A stretch of 64,000 bases of DNA. It comes from Rhodococcus maanshanensis NBRC 100610. Lineage in GTDB: Bacteria; Actinomycetota; Actinomycetes; Mycobacteriales; Mycobacteriaceae. The translations under genes and the position numbers were made by a program. The notes beneath the pieces are model-generated. The model made no database searches and was not told the DNA's origin. It was given only the letters and a program-made list of their open reading frames with translations. The stretch covers positions 41,940 to 105,939 of the forward strand of contig NZ_BCXA01000028.1 in assembly GCF_001894865.1 (NCBI RefSeq), given 5' to 3'. Positions 1 to 9,526 of the stretch are shown piece by piece. How positions within the stretch are numbered: position 1 is the first letter of the stretch; every line of letters starts with the position of its first letter.

Positions 1-510
1 GACGCCGTCGCGCAGGCTCGTGCCGTGCGCCTGGTCCGAATCGTAGGGGTGCGTGGTGGCCAGGTGCCGGACCGCGGCCTCGGACTGGATCGCGACGTAC
101 TCCTCGTAGTCGTCGACCGCGAAGGTCGCCTTACCGCTGTCGACGACCTTGTAGACGACCACGGCGGCGATCTCGACCGGATTGCCCGCCGCGTCGTTGA
201 CCTTCAGTTTCGAGGTCTCGAAGTTGCGCACCCGCAGCGTGACCCGACGCTTGGTGGTCAGCGGGACCACCCACTGGAAGCCTGCGTCGGCAACGGAGCC
301 GACGTAGCGGCCGAAGAACTGGACGACCCTGGCCTCGTTCGGGTTGATCACCGTGAAGCCGGTCGCCAGGACCACGACCACCACCGCGAGCACGATCCCA
401 GCACCGGCCCCCACGGGACCCGCCAGGGTGGCCACCGCGGCGACCACCGCGAGCACCACCAGCCCCAGCAGCACCGCGAACCCGTTCAACCGAAACGCCC
501 GACGCTCCAT
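1..510 (-). CDS. SPFH/band 7 domain membrane protein, 5' part (runs off window start)
   Basis: The first 170 residues are present and the 3' end lies outside the window. After a short basic start (MERRAFRLNGF) there are two closely spaced hydrophobic segments, roughly residues 10-30 and 35-52. The entry to an SPFH domain follows, with phrases typical of the slipin/stomatin family: VINPNEARVVQFFGRYVG, VRNFET, and a strand around VVVYKVVD. Family members are membrane-anchored and form oligomers in microdomains; their substrate is usually unknown. The ATG at 508-510 has a good ribosome site (AGGTGGGG) just upstream. A long palindrome at 521-552 sits at the promoter position. The family call is secure, the cellular role is not. 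Confidence 0.85.
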   Translation of the reverse strand, partial: MERRAFRLNGFAVLLGLVVLAVVAAVATLAGPVGAGAGIVLAVVVVVLATGFTVINPNEARVVQFFGRYVGSVADAGFQWVVPLTTKRRVTLRVRNFETSKLKVNDAAGNPVEIAAVVVYKVVDSGKATFAVDDYEEYVAIQSEAAVRHLATTHPYDSDQAHGTSLRDGV

Positions 511-520
511 GTCCCCACCT

Positions 521-552
521 TTGCTATCGAAGTGATATCACTACGATAGCAA
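521..552. promoter_or_regulatory. 32-bp near-perfect palindrome, probable operator of the SPFH gene
   Basis: TTGCTATCG and CGATAGCAA flank the perfect 12-bp palindrome AGTGATATCACT; only the two bases at 530 and 543 break the symmetry. It lies 11 bp upstream of the SPFH start codon and 7 bp past the stop of the ABC ATPase gene. The length and two-level symmetry suit a dimeric or tetrameric repressor better than a transcription terminator, and the core is AT-rich. The regulator is not identified; a ribbon-helix-helix protein is one possibility. Confidence 0.6.
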
Positions 553-558
553 AAGGGC

Positions 559-1344
559 TCAGAGCAGCTTCGACAGGAACAGCTTGGTCCGGTCGTGCTG
601 CGGGTTGGCGAGCATCTCCCTCGGGTCGCCGGACTCGACGACCACGCCACCGTCCATGAACACCAGCTCGTCGGCGACCTCGCGGGCGAAACCCATCTCG
701 TGGGTCACCACGACCATGGTCATGCCCTCCTTGGCGAGGTTCTTCATCACCCCGAGCACCTCCCCCACCAGCTCCGGATCGAGCGCGGAGGTCGGCTCGT
801 CGAACAGCATCAGCTTCGGGTCCATCGCCAGCGCCCGCGCGATCGCCACCCGCTGTTGCTGACCGCCCGAGAGCTGTGCGGGATAGGCGTCCGCCTTCGC
901 GCTCAGCCCGACCTGATCGAGGAGGTCGCGGGCGCGTTCGACGGCCTGCTTCTTGCGGACCTTCTTCACCTGCATCGGCGCCTCGATGATGTTCTCGAGC
1001 GCGGTGCGGTGCGGGAACAGGTTGAAGTGCTGGAACACCATGCCGATGTCCCTGCGCTGGCGCGCCGCGGCCCGCGGGTGCAGCTCGTAGAGCTTGCCGC
1101 CGCGCTCGGAGTACCCGACCAGGTCACCGTCGACGTAGAGCCGGCCCGCATTGACCTGCTCGAGGTGGTTGATGCAGCGCAGGAACGTGGACTTGCCCGA
1201 ACCCGACGGCCCGACCAGGCACAGCACCTGGCCGCGACCGACCTCGAGGGTCACGCCGTTGAGGACCTTCAGCGCGCCGTAGTTCTTGCAGACCCGATCC
1301 GCACGCACCATCGGCGTGCCGGCGGCGCTCTTCAGCTCGGTCAC
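559..1344 (-). CDS. polar amino-acid ABC transporter, ATP-binding protein
   Basis: Cytoplasmic ATPase of an amino-acid importer, 261 residues, normal for the GlnQ/HisP family. Walker A is GPSGSGKS near residue 45, the ABC signature is LSGGQQQR, Walker B is [13 protein letters not shown] and the switch His is in VTHEMGF. The start is a GTG whose bases overlap the permease stop (GTGA), so translation is coupled. It forms a three-gene operon with the permease and binding protein upstream. Substrate specificity (glutamate, glutamine or another polar amino acid) cannot be read from the ATPase. Confidence 0.93.
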   Translation of the reverse strand: MTELKSAAGTPMVRADRVCKNYGALKVLNGVTLEVGRGQVLCLVGPSGSGKSTFLRCINHLEQVNAGRLYVDGDLVGYSERGGKLYELHPRAAARQRRDIGMVFQHFNLFPHRTALENIIEAPMQVKKVRKKQAVERARDLLDQVGLSAKADAYPAQLSGGQQQRVAIARALAMDPKLMLFDEPTSALDPELVGEVLGVMKNLAKEGMTMVVVTHEMGFAREVADELVFMDGGVVVESGDPREMLANPQHDRTKLFLSKLL

Positions 1345-2345
1345 TTGCGTTCGCCTCCTGGGGTGTCGGGCAGCTCGTCCGCCGCCGGGGTGGCCGTGGC
1401 AGGGCCGAGCACCACCGGCTTACCCTGCGCGTCCGCCAGCGCCTGCAGTTGACGCGCGGTGAGGGTGCGGGTGGCGCCCTTCGAGTAGTACCTCTCCAGG
1501 TAGTACTGACCGACCATCAGGACGCTGGTGATCACCAGGTACCAGGTGGCGGCGACCAGCAGCAGCGGGATCGGCTCGAAGTTGACGCCCGCGATGTCGC
1601 GCTGGCGGCCGTAGAGCTCCAAGCTGAACGGCACCGCCGAGACCAGCGAGGTGGTCTTGAGCATGCTGATCAGCTCGTTGCCGGTCGGCGGGATGATCAC
1701 CCGCATCGCCTGCGGCAGCACCGTGCGGCGCATGGTCTGCGACCACGACATGCCCAGCGCGGTTGACGCCTCGGTCTGGCCCTCGTGCACCGAGTTCACA
1801 CCGGCCCGGACGATCTCGGCCATGTACGCGGCCTCGTTGAGGCCGAGCCCGATGATCGCGAACAGGAACCCAGCCTCGATGCCCTGGAGCTCGATGTGAA
1901 CGAACTGGTGCACGAACGGGATCCCGAGATCGAGGGACTTGTAGATCGACGGAAACAACCCCCAGAACACCAGCTGGACGTAGACCGGGGTGCCTCGGAA
2001 GATCCACAGGTAGACCCACGAGAAGGTCTTGAGGACCGGGTTCGGCGACAGCCGCATCACCGCCAGGATCACGCCGAGCACGACGCCGAGGACCATCGCG
2101 AGCACCGTCAGCTGCACGGTGACCCAGGCGGCCTTGGTGATCCGTTCGTCGAACAGATAGCGGCCGTACACGTCCCAGGAGAAGGCCTCGTTGGTCGCGG
2201 CGCCGTACACGAAGAGCCCGAAGAGGCCCAGTACGACCACGGCGGCGACCCAACGCCCCGGCCGGCGCAGCGGCACGGCCTTGATCGGTGCCGGTTCCCC
2301 GGCCGCTGTCTCTGGCATCGGTGCCCGCCTTTCCGTCCCGCTCAT
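1341..2345 (-). CDS. polar amino-acid ABC transporter permease
   Basis: Membrane subunit of 334 residues, longer than usual (about 220-300) because of a proline-rich N-terminal tail and a C-terminal cytoplasmic extension of about 50 residues. Hydrophobic spans begin near residue 33 and continue through the HisM/GlnP domain. The EAA loop that contacts the ATPase reads [22 protein letters not shown]. The ATG overlaps the stop of the binding-protein gene (ATGA). Only one permease gene is present, so the channel is probably a homodimer. Confidence 0.92.
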   Translation of the reverse strand: MSGTERRAPMPETAAGEPAPIKAVPLRRPGRWVAAVVVLGLFGLFVYGAATNEAFSWDVYGRYLFDERITKAAWVTVQLTVLAMVLGVVLGVILAVMRLSPNPVLKTFSWVYLWIFRGTPVYVQLVFWGLFPSIYKSLDLGIPFVHQFVHIELQGIEAGFLFAIIGLGLNEAAYMAEIVRAGVNSVHEGQTEASTALGMSWSQTMRRTVLPQAMRVIIPPTGNELISMLKTTSLVSAVPFSLELYGRQRDIAGVNFEPIPLLLVAATWYLVITSVLMVGQYYLERYYSKGATRTLTARQLQALADAQGKPVVLGPATATPAADELPDTPGGERK

Positions 2346-3298
2346 CCGCCGGACCCCTCGCTCGCTGCGCCGTTGATCACCGAGGTCTCGATCACGCCCG
2401 CCTCGACGCCCCAGTTCGCGGCGATCTGCTGGTAGGCCCCGCTGTCGATCAGGTGCTGCATCGCCTGCTGCAGCACCGGCCCGAGCGGCGAGCCCTTACG
2501 CACCGGCCAACCGTATGGCGCCGAGTCGAACACCGGGCCTGCCGGTTCCAGCCGGCCGCTGCTGCGCGCGATCGCATACGCAGTCACCGGCGAATCCGCC
2601 GAGAGCGCGTCGACGCGCCCGAGGATCAGCGCGTTCGTGGCCTCGTCCTGGCTGTCGTACTTGACCTTGTTGATCGGAGGCCTGCCCGCTGCCACGCACG
2701 CCTCGCTCTTGGCGGGCACCTCGTCGATGTCCTCGGTGGTGGTGGTCTGCACAGCGACCCGCAGCCCGCACGCGTCGTTCGGGTCCACCGAGTCGCCCTC
2801 GCGCTGGGCCCACTGGATGCCTGCGCGGTAATAGGTGACGAAGTCGACCGATTCCTCGCGCTCCGCGGTATCGGTGAACGACGACATGCCGAGGTTGTAG
2901 GTGCCGGCCTGCACGGCGGGGATGATCTTGTCGAAGTCGGCCTGCTTGTATTCGGCACGCACCCCCAGCACCGCCGCCACGGCATCCATCAGGTCGACGT
3001 CGAAACCGACGATGCGGCCCGACTCGTCCTTGAACTCGTTGGGGGCGTAGGGCACGTTGACGCCGACGATCAGCCGGCCCGAGGACGCGATCTCCTGCGG
3101 CAGCTGCGCGGCGATCGCGTCCACCTTGTCCACGGGCACTGGCGCGGCGACCGGGACCAGTCCCTCGGTGTTCTTGACGCAGGCCGACACGGTGACCGCC
3201 AGCACCAGCCCGACGAGACCGGCCGCGAGGCGGCCGCCGCGTGTGCGTCGGGGCCGGGCGCCGACGGGCGTCCGGCCCGAGGGAGATCGTGATGTCAC
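2342..3298 (-). CDS. amino-acid ABC transporter substrate-binding lipoprotein
   Basis: Family 3 solute-binding protein. A basic N-terminus and hydrophobic stretch end in the lipobox VSAC, with the lipid-attachment Cys at about residue 40, so the protein is anchored outside the membrane. Family features include GRLIVGVNVPYAPNEF, VGFDVDLMDAVAAVLG and a late ALILGRVDA segment. It is the first gene of the importer operon. The GTG at 3298 was chosen over a TTG six bases upstream (3304); neither has a clear ribosome site, so the start is uncertain and the mRNA may be leaderless. The ligand is unknown. Confidence 0.88.
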   Translation of the reverse strand: MTSRSPSGRTPVGARPRRTRGGRLAAGLVGLVLAVTVSACVKNTEGLVPVAAPVPVDKVDAIAAQLPQEIASSGRLIVGVNVPYAPNEFKDESGRIVGFDVDLMDAVAAVLGVRAEYKQADFDKIIPAVQAGTYNLGMSSFTDTAEREESVDFVTYYRAGIQWAQREGDSVDPNDACGLRVAVQTTTTEDIDEVPAKSEACVAAGRPPINKVKYDSQDEATNALILGRVDALSADSPVTAYAIARSSGRLEPAGPVFDSAPYGWPVRKGSPLGPVLQQAMQHLIDSGAYQQIAANWGVEAGVIETSVINGAASEGSGG

Positions 3299-3348
3299 CC
3301 GCAAAGACTACTGGGTATCCCGGGCTCCGGAGACCAACCCGGACGCGG

Positions 3349-4446
3349 TCAGCGCCGCAGGATCCGTGCCATCACCGTCTCGGCGAACTCCGCGGTCGAC
3401 GCCAGCCCGCCGAGGTCCGCGGTCGCGACCCCCGCCTTGAGGGTGTTCGCCACCGCCGACTGGATCCGCTCCGCGGCACGACCGAGCGCCGGGTCACCGC
3501 CGCGGGTGCTCAACCAGTCGAAGAGCATGGCGGTCGAGAGGATCATCGCGGTCGGATTGGCGCGGTTGCGGCCCGCGATGTCGGGGGCGGCCCCGTGCGC
3601 CGCCTGCGCCATCGCCTTGGTCTCGGACGCGTTGAGCGACGGCGCGGTGCCGAGCGAACCGGACAGCTCCCCAGCCAGATCCGAGAGGATGTCGCCGAAC
3701 ATGTTCTCGGTGACCACGACGTCGAAGTCCTCGCCCCGCCGCACCAGGTGCGCCGCCATCGCGTCGACGTGCTCGTTTCGCACCTCGACGCCCGGGTACT
3801 GCTGCCCGATCTCGTGACACACGTCGCGGAACAGTCCAGTGGTCAGCGCCAGCACGTTCGCCTTGTGCACCACCGTGACCCGGCCGCGGCGCCGGGAGGC
3901 GAGCTCGAAGGCGGCGCGGGCGATCCGTTCGGAGGCCCGCCGGGTCACCACGCCGACCGCCATCGCCACATCCGGCGTCGGCATGAACTCGCCACTGCCG
4001 GTGAACATGTTGCGGTCCGCGTAGAAACCCTCGGTGTTCTCGCGGACGATCACCAGGTCCATCTCGGGCGACACGGCGCGCACCCCGGCAAAGGCGCGCG
4101 CGGGCCTGATGTTGGCGAACAGGTCGAATCGCTTGCGGATGGTTCCACCGGGAGTCAACTGACCGCGGAACGGATCCGGGTAGGAGGCGCTGTCGTGCGG
4201 GCCGAGCACCCAGCCGTCGAGGTCGGCGAGCGCCACCAATGTCGACTCCGGCATCGGCGTGCCGTGCTCGCCGATCGCGTCGAGGCCGACGTCGAGGGGC
4301 ACCCACTCCACCGGTGTCCCGCCGACGGCCGCGACGGCGGCGTCCGCGATCCGCTGGGCCGCCGGCACGATCTCGTGGCCGATCCCGTCCCCCACCAGCA
4401 GGCCGAGCCGCGTCGGCTCCGATGTCGTTGCGCTCGTCGGGTTCAC
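3349..4446 (-). CDS. isocitrate/isopropylmalate dehydrogenase family protein
   Basis: NAD(P)-dependent beta-decarboxylating dehydrogenase of about 365 residues. It shows GLLVGDGIGHEIVP near the N-terminus, IVRENTEGFYADR (substrate and metal loop), VVHKANVL with the catalytic Lys, ENMFGDILSDLA, and HGAAPDIAGRNRANPTAM for cofactor binding. The family oxidises malate-like acids (isopropylmalate, tartrate, homoisocitrate). The GDGIGHEI start and the lack of leu-gene neighbours argue against simply naming it LeuB; tartrate-dehydrogenase-like activity is equally possible. The start is set at GTG 4446, because the ATG at 4467 would overlap the divergent gene. Confidence 0.8.
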   Translation of the reverse strand: MNPTSATTSEPTRLGLLVGDGIGHEIVPAAQRIADAAVAAVGGTPVEWVPLDVGLDAIGEHGTPMPESTLVALADLDGWVLGPHDSASYPDPFRGQLTPGGTIRKRFDLFANIRPARAFAGVRAVSPEMDLVIVRENTEGFYADRNMFTGSGEFMPTPDVAMAVGVVTRRASERIARAAFELASRRRGRVTVVHKANVLALTTGLFRDVCHEIGQQYPGVEVRNEHVDAMAAHLVRRGEDFDVVVTENMFGDILSDLAGELSGSLGTAPSLNASETKAMAQAAHGAAPDIAGRNRANPTAMILSTAMLFDWLSTRGGDPALGRAAERIQSAVANTLKAGVATADLGGLASTAEFAETVMARILRR

Positions 4447-4465
4447 CCGACAATCATTGCTCACC

Positions 4466-4978
4466 ATGGTGCAGTCCGTGGAGTTGTTGCTCGACGACCG
4501 CCTCGACGCCGCGGTGCGCCGCGAGTGGCGCCAGGTCTCCGGGACCGGGATCCGCGGGCAGGACGCGGTCCGGCAGATCTCGAATCGCCCGCACATCACC
4601 CTCGCGGTGGCCCAGCACATCGACCCCGAGACCGACCTCGAGCTCCAGCGGGGACTGCTCGCCCCAGCCCTCCAGGTCACGCTCGGCGGCCTTGTCGTCT
4701 TCGGCGGCCACCGAAAGACGCTGGCACACCTCGTCGTCCCGACCGCAGGTCTGCTGTCGTTGCAGCGGACCGTCTTCCGGCTGGTGCGCCACAGTACGGG
4801 CATTCCCGCGCACACCCACCCCGGCGACTGGACCCCGCACGTCACGCTCGCCAGGCGGGTGCTCCCCGAGCAGATCGGGACCGCGATCTGCGCCGTTTCG
4901 GCCTCCCACCTGACCGGGCACGCGGTCTCGATCAGGCGGTGGGACGGCGAGGCGAAGCGGGAATGGCTCATCGCCTGA
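4466..4978 (+). CDS. 2'-5' RNA ligase family protein (2H phosphoesterase)
   Basis: 170-residue cytoplasmic protein. It carries the two His-x-Thr motifs of the 2H superfamily, PHITLAV (His43/Thr45) and PHVTLAR (His125/Thr127), which form the active site for 2',3'-cyclic phosphate or 2'-5' linkages. Length is typical of LigT/ThpR-like proteins. It starts only 19 bp from the divergent dehydrogenase gene. The natural RNA substrate is unknown for most bacterial members. Confidence 0.82.
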   Translation: MVQSVELLLDDRLDAAVRREWRQVSGTGIRGQDAVRQISNRPHITLAVAQHIDPETDLELQRGLLAPALQVTLGGLVVFGGHRKTLAHLVVPTAGLLSLQRTVFRLVRHSTGIPAHTHPGDWTPHVTLARRVLPEQIGTAICAVSASHLTGHAVSIRRWDGEAKREWLIA

Positions 4979-5072
4979 GCCGGGTTCCCCCACGCAGGCC
5001 GGCCCCTGGCGGGAAGAATCGGACACCCGGCCGCGTTGAACCCGGTCGATACGCTTTGACGAGAGGATTCAG

Positions 5073-5435
5073 ATGCCAACGCAGACCCTGACCCAGCAGA
5101 ACTTCGACGAAGTCATCGGCGGGAACGATGTCGTCCTCGTCGACTTCTGGGCGTCGTGGTGCGGACCGTGCCGCAGCTTCGCCCCGACCTTCGAGGCCTC
5201 CGCCGAGCAGCATCCCGACGTCGTGCACGCGAAGGTGGACACCGAGGCCGAGCAGGGACTCGCGGCCGCGGCCAACATCCGGTCGATCCCGACGATCATG
5301 GCCTTCCGCGAGGGCATCCTGGTCTTCTCGCAGCCCGGCGCACTCCCGCCCGCGGCGCTCGAGGATCTGGTGACCCAGGTGCAGGCGCTGGACATGGACA
5401 AGGTCCGCGAGCAGGTCGCGGCCGCTCAGGACTGA
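5073..5435 (+). CDS. thioredoxin family protein
   Basis: 120-residue thioredoxin with the canonical active site WASWCGPC (Cys30/Cys33) and the cis-proline loop SIPTIMAF. It has no signal peptide, so it should act in the cytoplasm as a disulfide reductant. The ATG is preceded by a strong GAGAGGA ribosome site. Compared with classic TrxA it has a C-terminal tail of about 15 charged residues (DMDKVREQVAAAQD), as in a common actinobacterial paralog. It stands alone, convergent with the deacetylase gene. Confidence 0.92.
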   Translation: MPTQTLTQQNFDEVIGGNDVVLVDFWASWCGPCRSFAPTFEASAEQHPDVVHAKVDTEAEQGLAAAANIRSIPTIMAFREGILVFSQPGALPPAALEDLVTQVQALDMDKVREQVAAAQD

Positions 5436-5451
5436 GCGCCCGCGGGCCGCG

Positions 5452-6225
5452 TCAGAGCGGTAGCGCCGTCTCCGCCAGCCCGGCGGGGGCGCCCCGGCGC
5501 CGGAACCATTCCTGACCGAACGCGGCCCGCAGCTGCTCCTCCGGCATCTGCAGGAACGGCCCGAAGTCGCCGACCTGGGTGGCGTGCGCGTGCATCGCGG
5601 CCCGCTTGGCGCCCATCGCCGCGCTGACGTCCACCACGGTGGTGATGTCCTCCTCCGGCAGGCCGAACGAATCGAGATCCGGGGGCTGGGCATCCTCCGA
5701 CCACTCCGGATTGGCCGCCATCAGCCGGCGGATGTGATCACGGCTGACGGCGGCCTCGTAGACGTGGGGCACCCCGGCGATCTCCGCCGCGCGCACGCCG
5801 ACGTGGTGCACCTGCACGTGGTCCGGGTGCCCGTAGCCGCCGTTGGGGTCGTACACGGTGAGCACGTCCGCGGACTCCTCGACGAGGATCGCGGCCAGCC
5901 GCGCCGCGGCCTCCTCGACGTCGGCGTTGCAGAACGCCGCCGGGTTCGCGTTCTCGGGCGTGCCCGCCATCCCCGAGTCCGCGTAGTGCAGCAACACCAC
6001 CCGATGCGCGCCGAGCACGCTGGTGGACTCCTCCAGTTCCCTTCGCCTGCGATCGGCCAGCGACTCCCCCTCCGCGAGCAGTCCCTCTGGGAACTCACCG
6101 AGGGCGCCGTCGGTCGCGGTGACGACGACGACGCGATGGCCGGCGTCGGCAGCCTGACGCATGACTCCGCCGGTGATGAACACCTCGTCGTCGGGGTGGG
6201 CATGGAAGCAGACCAGGACGCTCAT
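5452..6225 (-). CDS. PIG-L family zinc deacetylase (MshB/Mca-like)
   Basis: 257-residue LmbE-like hydrolase. The N-terminal metal site AHPDDE (His10, Asp12-13, Glu14) and the second site GGYGHPDH (His133, Asp135, His136) are intact. In actinobacteria this family contains the mycothiol enzymes MshB (GlcNAc-inositol deacetylase) and Mca (S-conjugate amidase), plus paralogs of unknown substrate. Sequence alone does not separate these; no other mycothiol gene is nearby. No signal peptide. Confidence 0.85.
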   Translation of the reverse strand: MSVLVCFHAHPDDEVFITGGVMRQAADAGHRVVVVTATDGALGEFPEGLLAEGESLADRRRRELEESTSVLGAHRVVLLHYADSGMAGTPENANPAAFCNADVEEAAARLAAILVEESADVLTVYDPNGGYGHPDHVQVHHVGVRAAEIAGVPHVYEAAVSRDHIRRLMAANPEWSEDAQPPDLDSFGLPEEDITTVVDVSAAMGAKRAAMHAHATQVGDFGPFLQMPEEQLRAAFGQEWFRRRGAPAGLAETALPL

Positions 6226-6285
6226 CCCGCAATGGTTCCACAGGACCGCCGCTCGCCCCCGCGTGACCCGAGTATCTTCCCGATA

Positions 6286-6720
6286 ATGGACCGGCCATGG
6301 GACACAGCGGAATCGGGGGTGCTGCGCCTACCGTCTACACGGCGCGTGCGGGGACGCGCGCTTCGAAGGCCACTGCCGGACGGCGAACCTCCCGAGTTCG
6401 GTCTCTACCTGCTCGGCAGTCCCCCGCCCGCCTTCGGATGGGAGTCGCGCTGGGTCCGGTGGCCGGATTTCCGGCTCCCGAGCGATCGGGCCGACGCCAG
6501 GGACGCCATGCGCGACGCCTGGGAGCGCGCCCGGACACAGCGGGTGGAAGTCGCGTGCGGCGGCGGCAGAGGACGCACCGGCACGGCGCTGGCCTGCATC
6601 GCCGTGCTCGACGGCGTCCCCGCCGACGACGCGGTCGCCTTCGTGCGTCGACACTTCGATTCCCACGCCGTCGAGACGCCCTGGCAGCGGAGATACGTCG
6701 CACGATTCGCCGCCTGGTGA
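6286..6720 (+). CDS. protein-tyrosine phosphatase family protein
   Basis: 144-residue protein with the Cys-x5-Arg phosphatase loop CGGGRGRTGT (Cys91, Arg97) late in the chain, as in dual-specificity or plant-type phosphatases. The surrounding VEVACGGG and ALACIAVLDG helix fit. An aspartate that could act as general acid lies in WPDFRLPSD around residue 61. The start at ATG 6286 lacks a strong ribosome site, and its neighbours give no functional clue. Confidence 0.72.
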   Translation: MDRPWDTAESGVLRLPSTRRVRGRALRRPLPDGEPPEFGLYLLGSPPPAFGWESRWVRWPDFRLPSDRADARDAMRDAWERARTQRVEVACGGGRGRTGTALACIAVLDGVPADDAVAFVRRHFDSHAVETPWQRRYVARFAAW

Positions 6721-6750
6721 CCGGTGTCGACGGCGAGCGACCACCTGCCG

Positions 6751-9486
6751 CTAGTGCGCGGCTGCGTCCCAGCTGCGCCCGGTACCGACCGAGACCTCCA
6801 GCGGCACAGAGAGTTCGATCGCCGCCGCCATCTTCTCCCGGACCAGCGTCTCGACCTGCTCGCGCTCCGACTCGACCACCTCGAGCACCAGCTCGTCGTG
6901 GACCTGGAGCAGCATCCGCGAGCGCAGCCCCGACTCGGCGAGCGACTTCTGCACGTCGATCATCGCGACCTTGATGATGTCGGCGGCCGTGCCCTGGATC
7001 GGGGCGTTGAGCGCGGCTCGCTCGGCCACCTCGCGTCGCTGACGGTTGTCGCTGTTCAGGTCCGGCAGGTAACGGCGCCTGCCGAACAGGGTGGAGGTGT
7101 AGCCGTCCTTGCGGGCCTGCTCGACGACCTCGCGGAGGTAGTCGCGAACCCCGCCGAACCGGGCGAAGTAGGCGTCCATCTGCCCCTTCGCCTCCTCCGT
7201 CGAGATCTTGAGCTGCGATGCGAGGCCGAACGCGCTGAGGCCGTACGCCAGTCCGTAGGACATTGCCTTCACGCGGCGACGCAGCTCGGGCGTGACCTCC
7301 TCGATCGGCACCCCGAACGCACGCGAACCCACGAAGCTGTGCAGGTCCTCGCCGGTGTTGAACGCCTCGATCAGGCCTTCGTCCCCGGACAGGTGCGCCA
7401 TGATCCGCATCTCGATCTGGCTGTAGTCGGCGGTCAGCAGGTAGTCGTAGCCGTCCCCGACGACGAAGCCGTCCCTGATCTCGCGGCCTGCGTCGGTGCG
7501 CACCGGGATGTTCTGCAGGTTGGGCTCCGTGGACGAGAGCCGGCCGGTGGCGGCCACCGTCTGGTTGAAGGTGGTGTGGATCCGGCCGTCCTCGGCGACG
7601 GACTTGAGCAGCCCGTCGACGGTCACCTTCAGCCGGGTGGCGTCGCGGTGCGCGAGCAGGTGCTCAAGGAAGGGGTGCTCGGTCTTCTCGAACAGCGCCT
7701 CGAGGGCGGCGGCGTCGGTGGTGTACCCCGTCTTGGTCTTCTTCGTCTTCGGCATGTCGAGGTCCTCGAACAACACCACCTGCAGCTGCTTCGGCGAGCC
7801 CAGGTTGATCTGCTTGCCGATCACCTCGTACGCCGCGTCGGCGGCGACGTTGATGGCATCGGCGAAGCGACTCTGCAGGTCGTGCAGGTGCGCGGTGTCG
7901 ACGGCGATGCCGGTGTACTCGATGTCCGCGAGCACCCCGAGCAGCGGCAGCTCCATCTCCGTGAGCAGCCCGGCGGACTCGATGTCGGCGAGCTCGTCGT
8001 CGAGCGCGGCGGCCAGGTCCACCACCGCCCTTGCCCGCAGGATCTCGCTCTCGGCGACGGCCGCGTCGGCCTGGTCTTCCTCGTCGAGGAGCGAGAGCTG
8101 GGCCTCACCCGAGTCCTCGACCCGCAGTTCGCGCTTGAGGTACCGCAGGGACAGGTCGTCGAGGTTGAAGCTGCGCTGACCCGGCCGGACCAGGTACGCC
8201 GCGAGCGCGGTGTCGCTGGTCAGCCCACCCAGCACCCAGCCGCGACCACGGAGGGCGTGCATCGCCACCTTGGCCTCGTGCAGCGCCTTCGGCTCGCTCG
8301 CATCGGAAAGCCAAGCGCCGAGCGCCTTCTCGTCCTCGGGGCTCGCGGTGGCGGTGACGATGTACGCACCCTCGCCGTCCGAGGCCGCGATCGCGACAGC
8401 GCTCGCGTCGCCGCCGTACGGATGCTTCGACCCGACCACCGACAGCCCGTGCCGCTGCCCGGTGCGGGCGTGCTCGGCCAGCCAGTCCGCCACCTCGCCG
8501 GGCGCCAGCGCACCGCCGCGCACCTCGAAGCCCTCCTCGGCCTCGGGTTCGGCGGAGGAGAGCGTGTCGAACAACCGGTCCCGCAGCACCCGGAACTCGA
8601 GGTCGTCGAACAGCATGTGGATCCGGTCCCGGTCCCACGGCGCCAGCACCAGCTGGTCAGGGGTGTACGGCAGCGGCACGTCGCGGACCATCTCGGTGAG
8701 GCGACGGTTGAGGATCACGCTGTTCAGGTTCTCGCGCAGCGAGTCACCCACCTTGCCGCGGACCTTGTCGACGTGCAGCACCAGCTCGTCGAACGAGCCG
8801 TACTCCCTGATCCACTTCGCCGCGGTCTTCTCGCCGACGCCGGGGATGCCGGGCAGGTTGTCGCTCGGGTCGCCGCGCAGGGCGGCGTAGTCCGGGTACT
8901 GGCTCGGGGTCAGGCCGTACTTGGCCTCGACCTCCTCGGGCGTGAACCGGGTGAGCTCGGAGACGCCCTTCTTGGGGTAGAGAACGGTGACGTCAGGGGT
9001 GACCAGCTGGAGGGCGTCCCGGTCGCCGGTGCACACCAGCACCCGATAGCCCAGCTCGGTGGCCTGGGTGGTCAGGGTGGCGATGATGTCGTCCGCCTCG
9101 AAACCGGCCTCGGCCATCACCGGGATGCCGAGCGCGCCGAGCACGTCCTTGGTGATCTCCACCTGCCCCTTGAACTCGTCAGGGGTCTTGCTGCGGTTCG
9201 CCTTGTACTCCGGGAAGGCCTCCGCGCGGAAGGTCTGCCTGGAGACGTCGAACGCGGCAGCCACGTGCGTCGGCTGCTCGTCGCGCAGCAGGTTGATCAG
9301 CATCGAGGTGAACCCGTACACCGCGTTGGTGGTCTGTCCGCTGTGTGTCTTGAAGTTCTCGGCCGGCAGCGCGAAGAACGCCCGATAGGCCAGGGAATGG
9401 CCGTCGAGCAGCAACAACGTCGGCTTGTCGGCGGTTGCGGCGCCGTCGGGGCGGGCGGAGGACCGTTGATCGGTTGCTGGGCTCAC
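6751..9486 (-). CDS. polA: DNA polymerase I
   Basis: About 911 residues. The N-terminal 5' nuclease domain begins with LLLLDGHSLAYRAFFALP and includes LRGDPSDNLPGIPGVGEKTA. A central 3'-5' exonuclease-fold domain seems to lack the usual acidic metal ligands, as in mycobacterial PolA. The polymerase domain has motif A DYSQIEMRIMAHLSG, motif B RRRVKAMSYGLAYGLS and motif C VHDELVLEV. It fills gaps and removes RNA primers in repair and replication. GTG 9486 gives the typical actinobacterial N-terminus (SPATDQ...KPTLLLLDG); a GTG at 9516 would add ten residues. No ribosome site is visible. Confidence 0.95.
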   Translation of the reverse strand: MSPATDQRSSARPDGAATADKPTLLLLDGHSLAYRAFFALPAENFKTHSGQTTNAVYGFTSMLINLLRDEQPTHVAAAFDVSRQTFRAEAFPEYKANRSKTPDEFKGQVEITKDVLGALGIPVMAEAGFEADDIIATLTTQATELGYRVLVCTGDRDALQLVTPDVTVLYPKKGVSELTRFTPEEVEAKYGLTPSQYPDYAALRGDPSDNLPGIPGVGEKTAAKWIREYGSFDELVLHVDKVRGKVGDSLRENLNSVILNRRLTEMVRDVPLPYTPDQLVLAPWDRDRIHMLFDDLEFRVLRDRLFDTLSSAEPEAEEGFEVRGGALAPGEVADWLAEHARTGQRHGLSVVGSKHPYGGDASAVAIAASDGEGAYIVTATASPEDEKALGAWLSDASEPKALHEAKVAMHALRGRGWVLGGLTSDTALAAYLVRPGQRSFNLDDLSLRYLKRELRVEDSGEAQLSLLDEEDQADAAVAESEILRARAVVDLAAALDDELADIESAGLLTEMELPLLGVLADIEYTGIAVDTAHLHDLQSRFADAINVAADAAYEVIGKQINLGSPKQLQVVLFEDLDMPKTKKTKTGYTTDAAALEALFEKTEHPFLEHLLAHRDATRLKVTVDGLLKSVAEDGRIHTTFNQTVAATGRLSSTEPNLQNIPVRTDAGREIRDGFVVGDGYDYLLTADYSQIEMRIMAHLSGDEGLIEAFNTGEDLHSFVGSRAFGVPIEEVTPELRRRVKAMSYGLAYGLSAFGLASQLKISTEEAKGQMDAYFARFGGVRDYLREVVEQARKDGYTSTLFGRRRYLPDLNSDNRQRREVAERAALNAPIQGTAADIIKVAMIDVQKSLAESGLRSRMLLQVHDELVLEVVESEREQVETLVREKMAAAIELSVPLEVSVGTGRSWDAAAH

Positions 9487-9526
9487 CGCACTGAGTCTAG
9501 GGACGTGGACCGACACACGAGAACCA

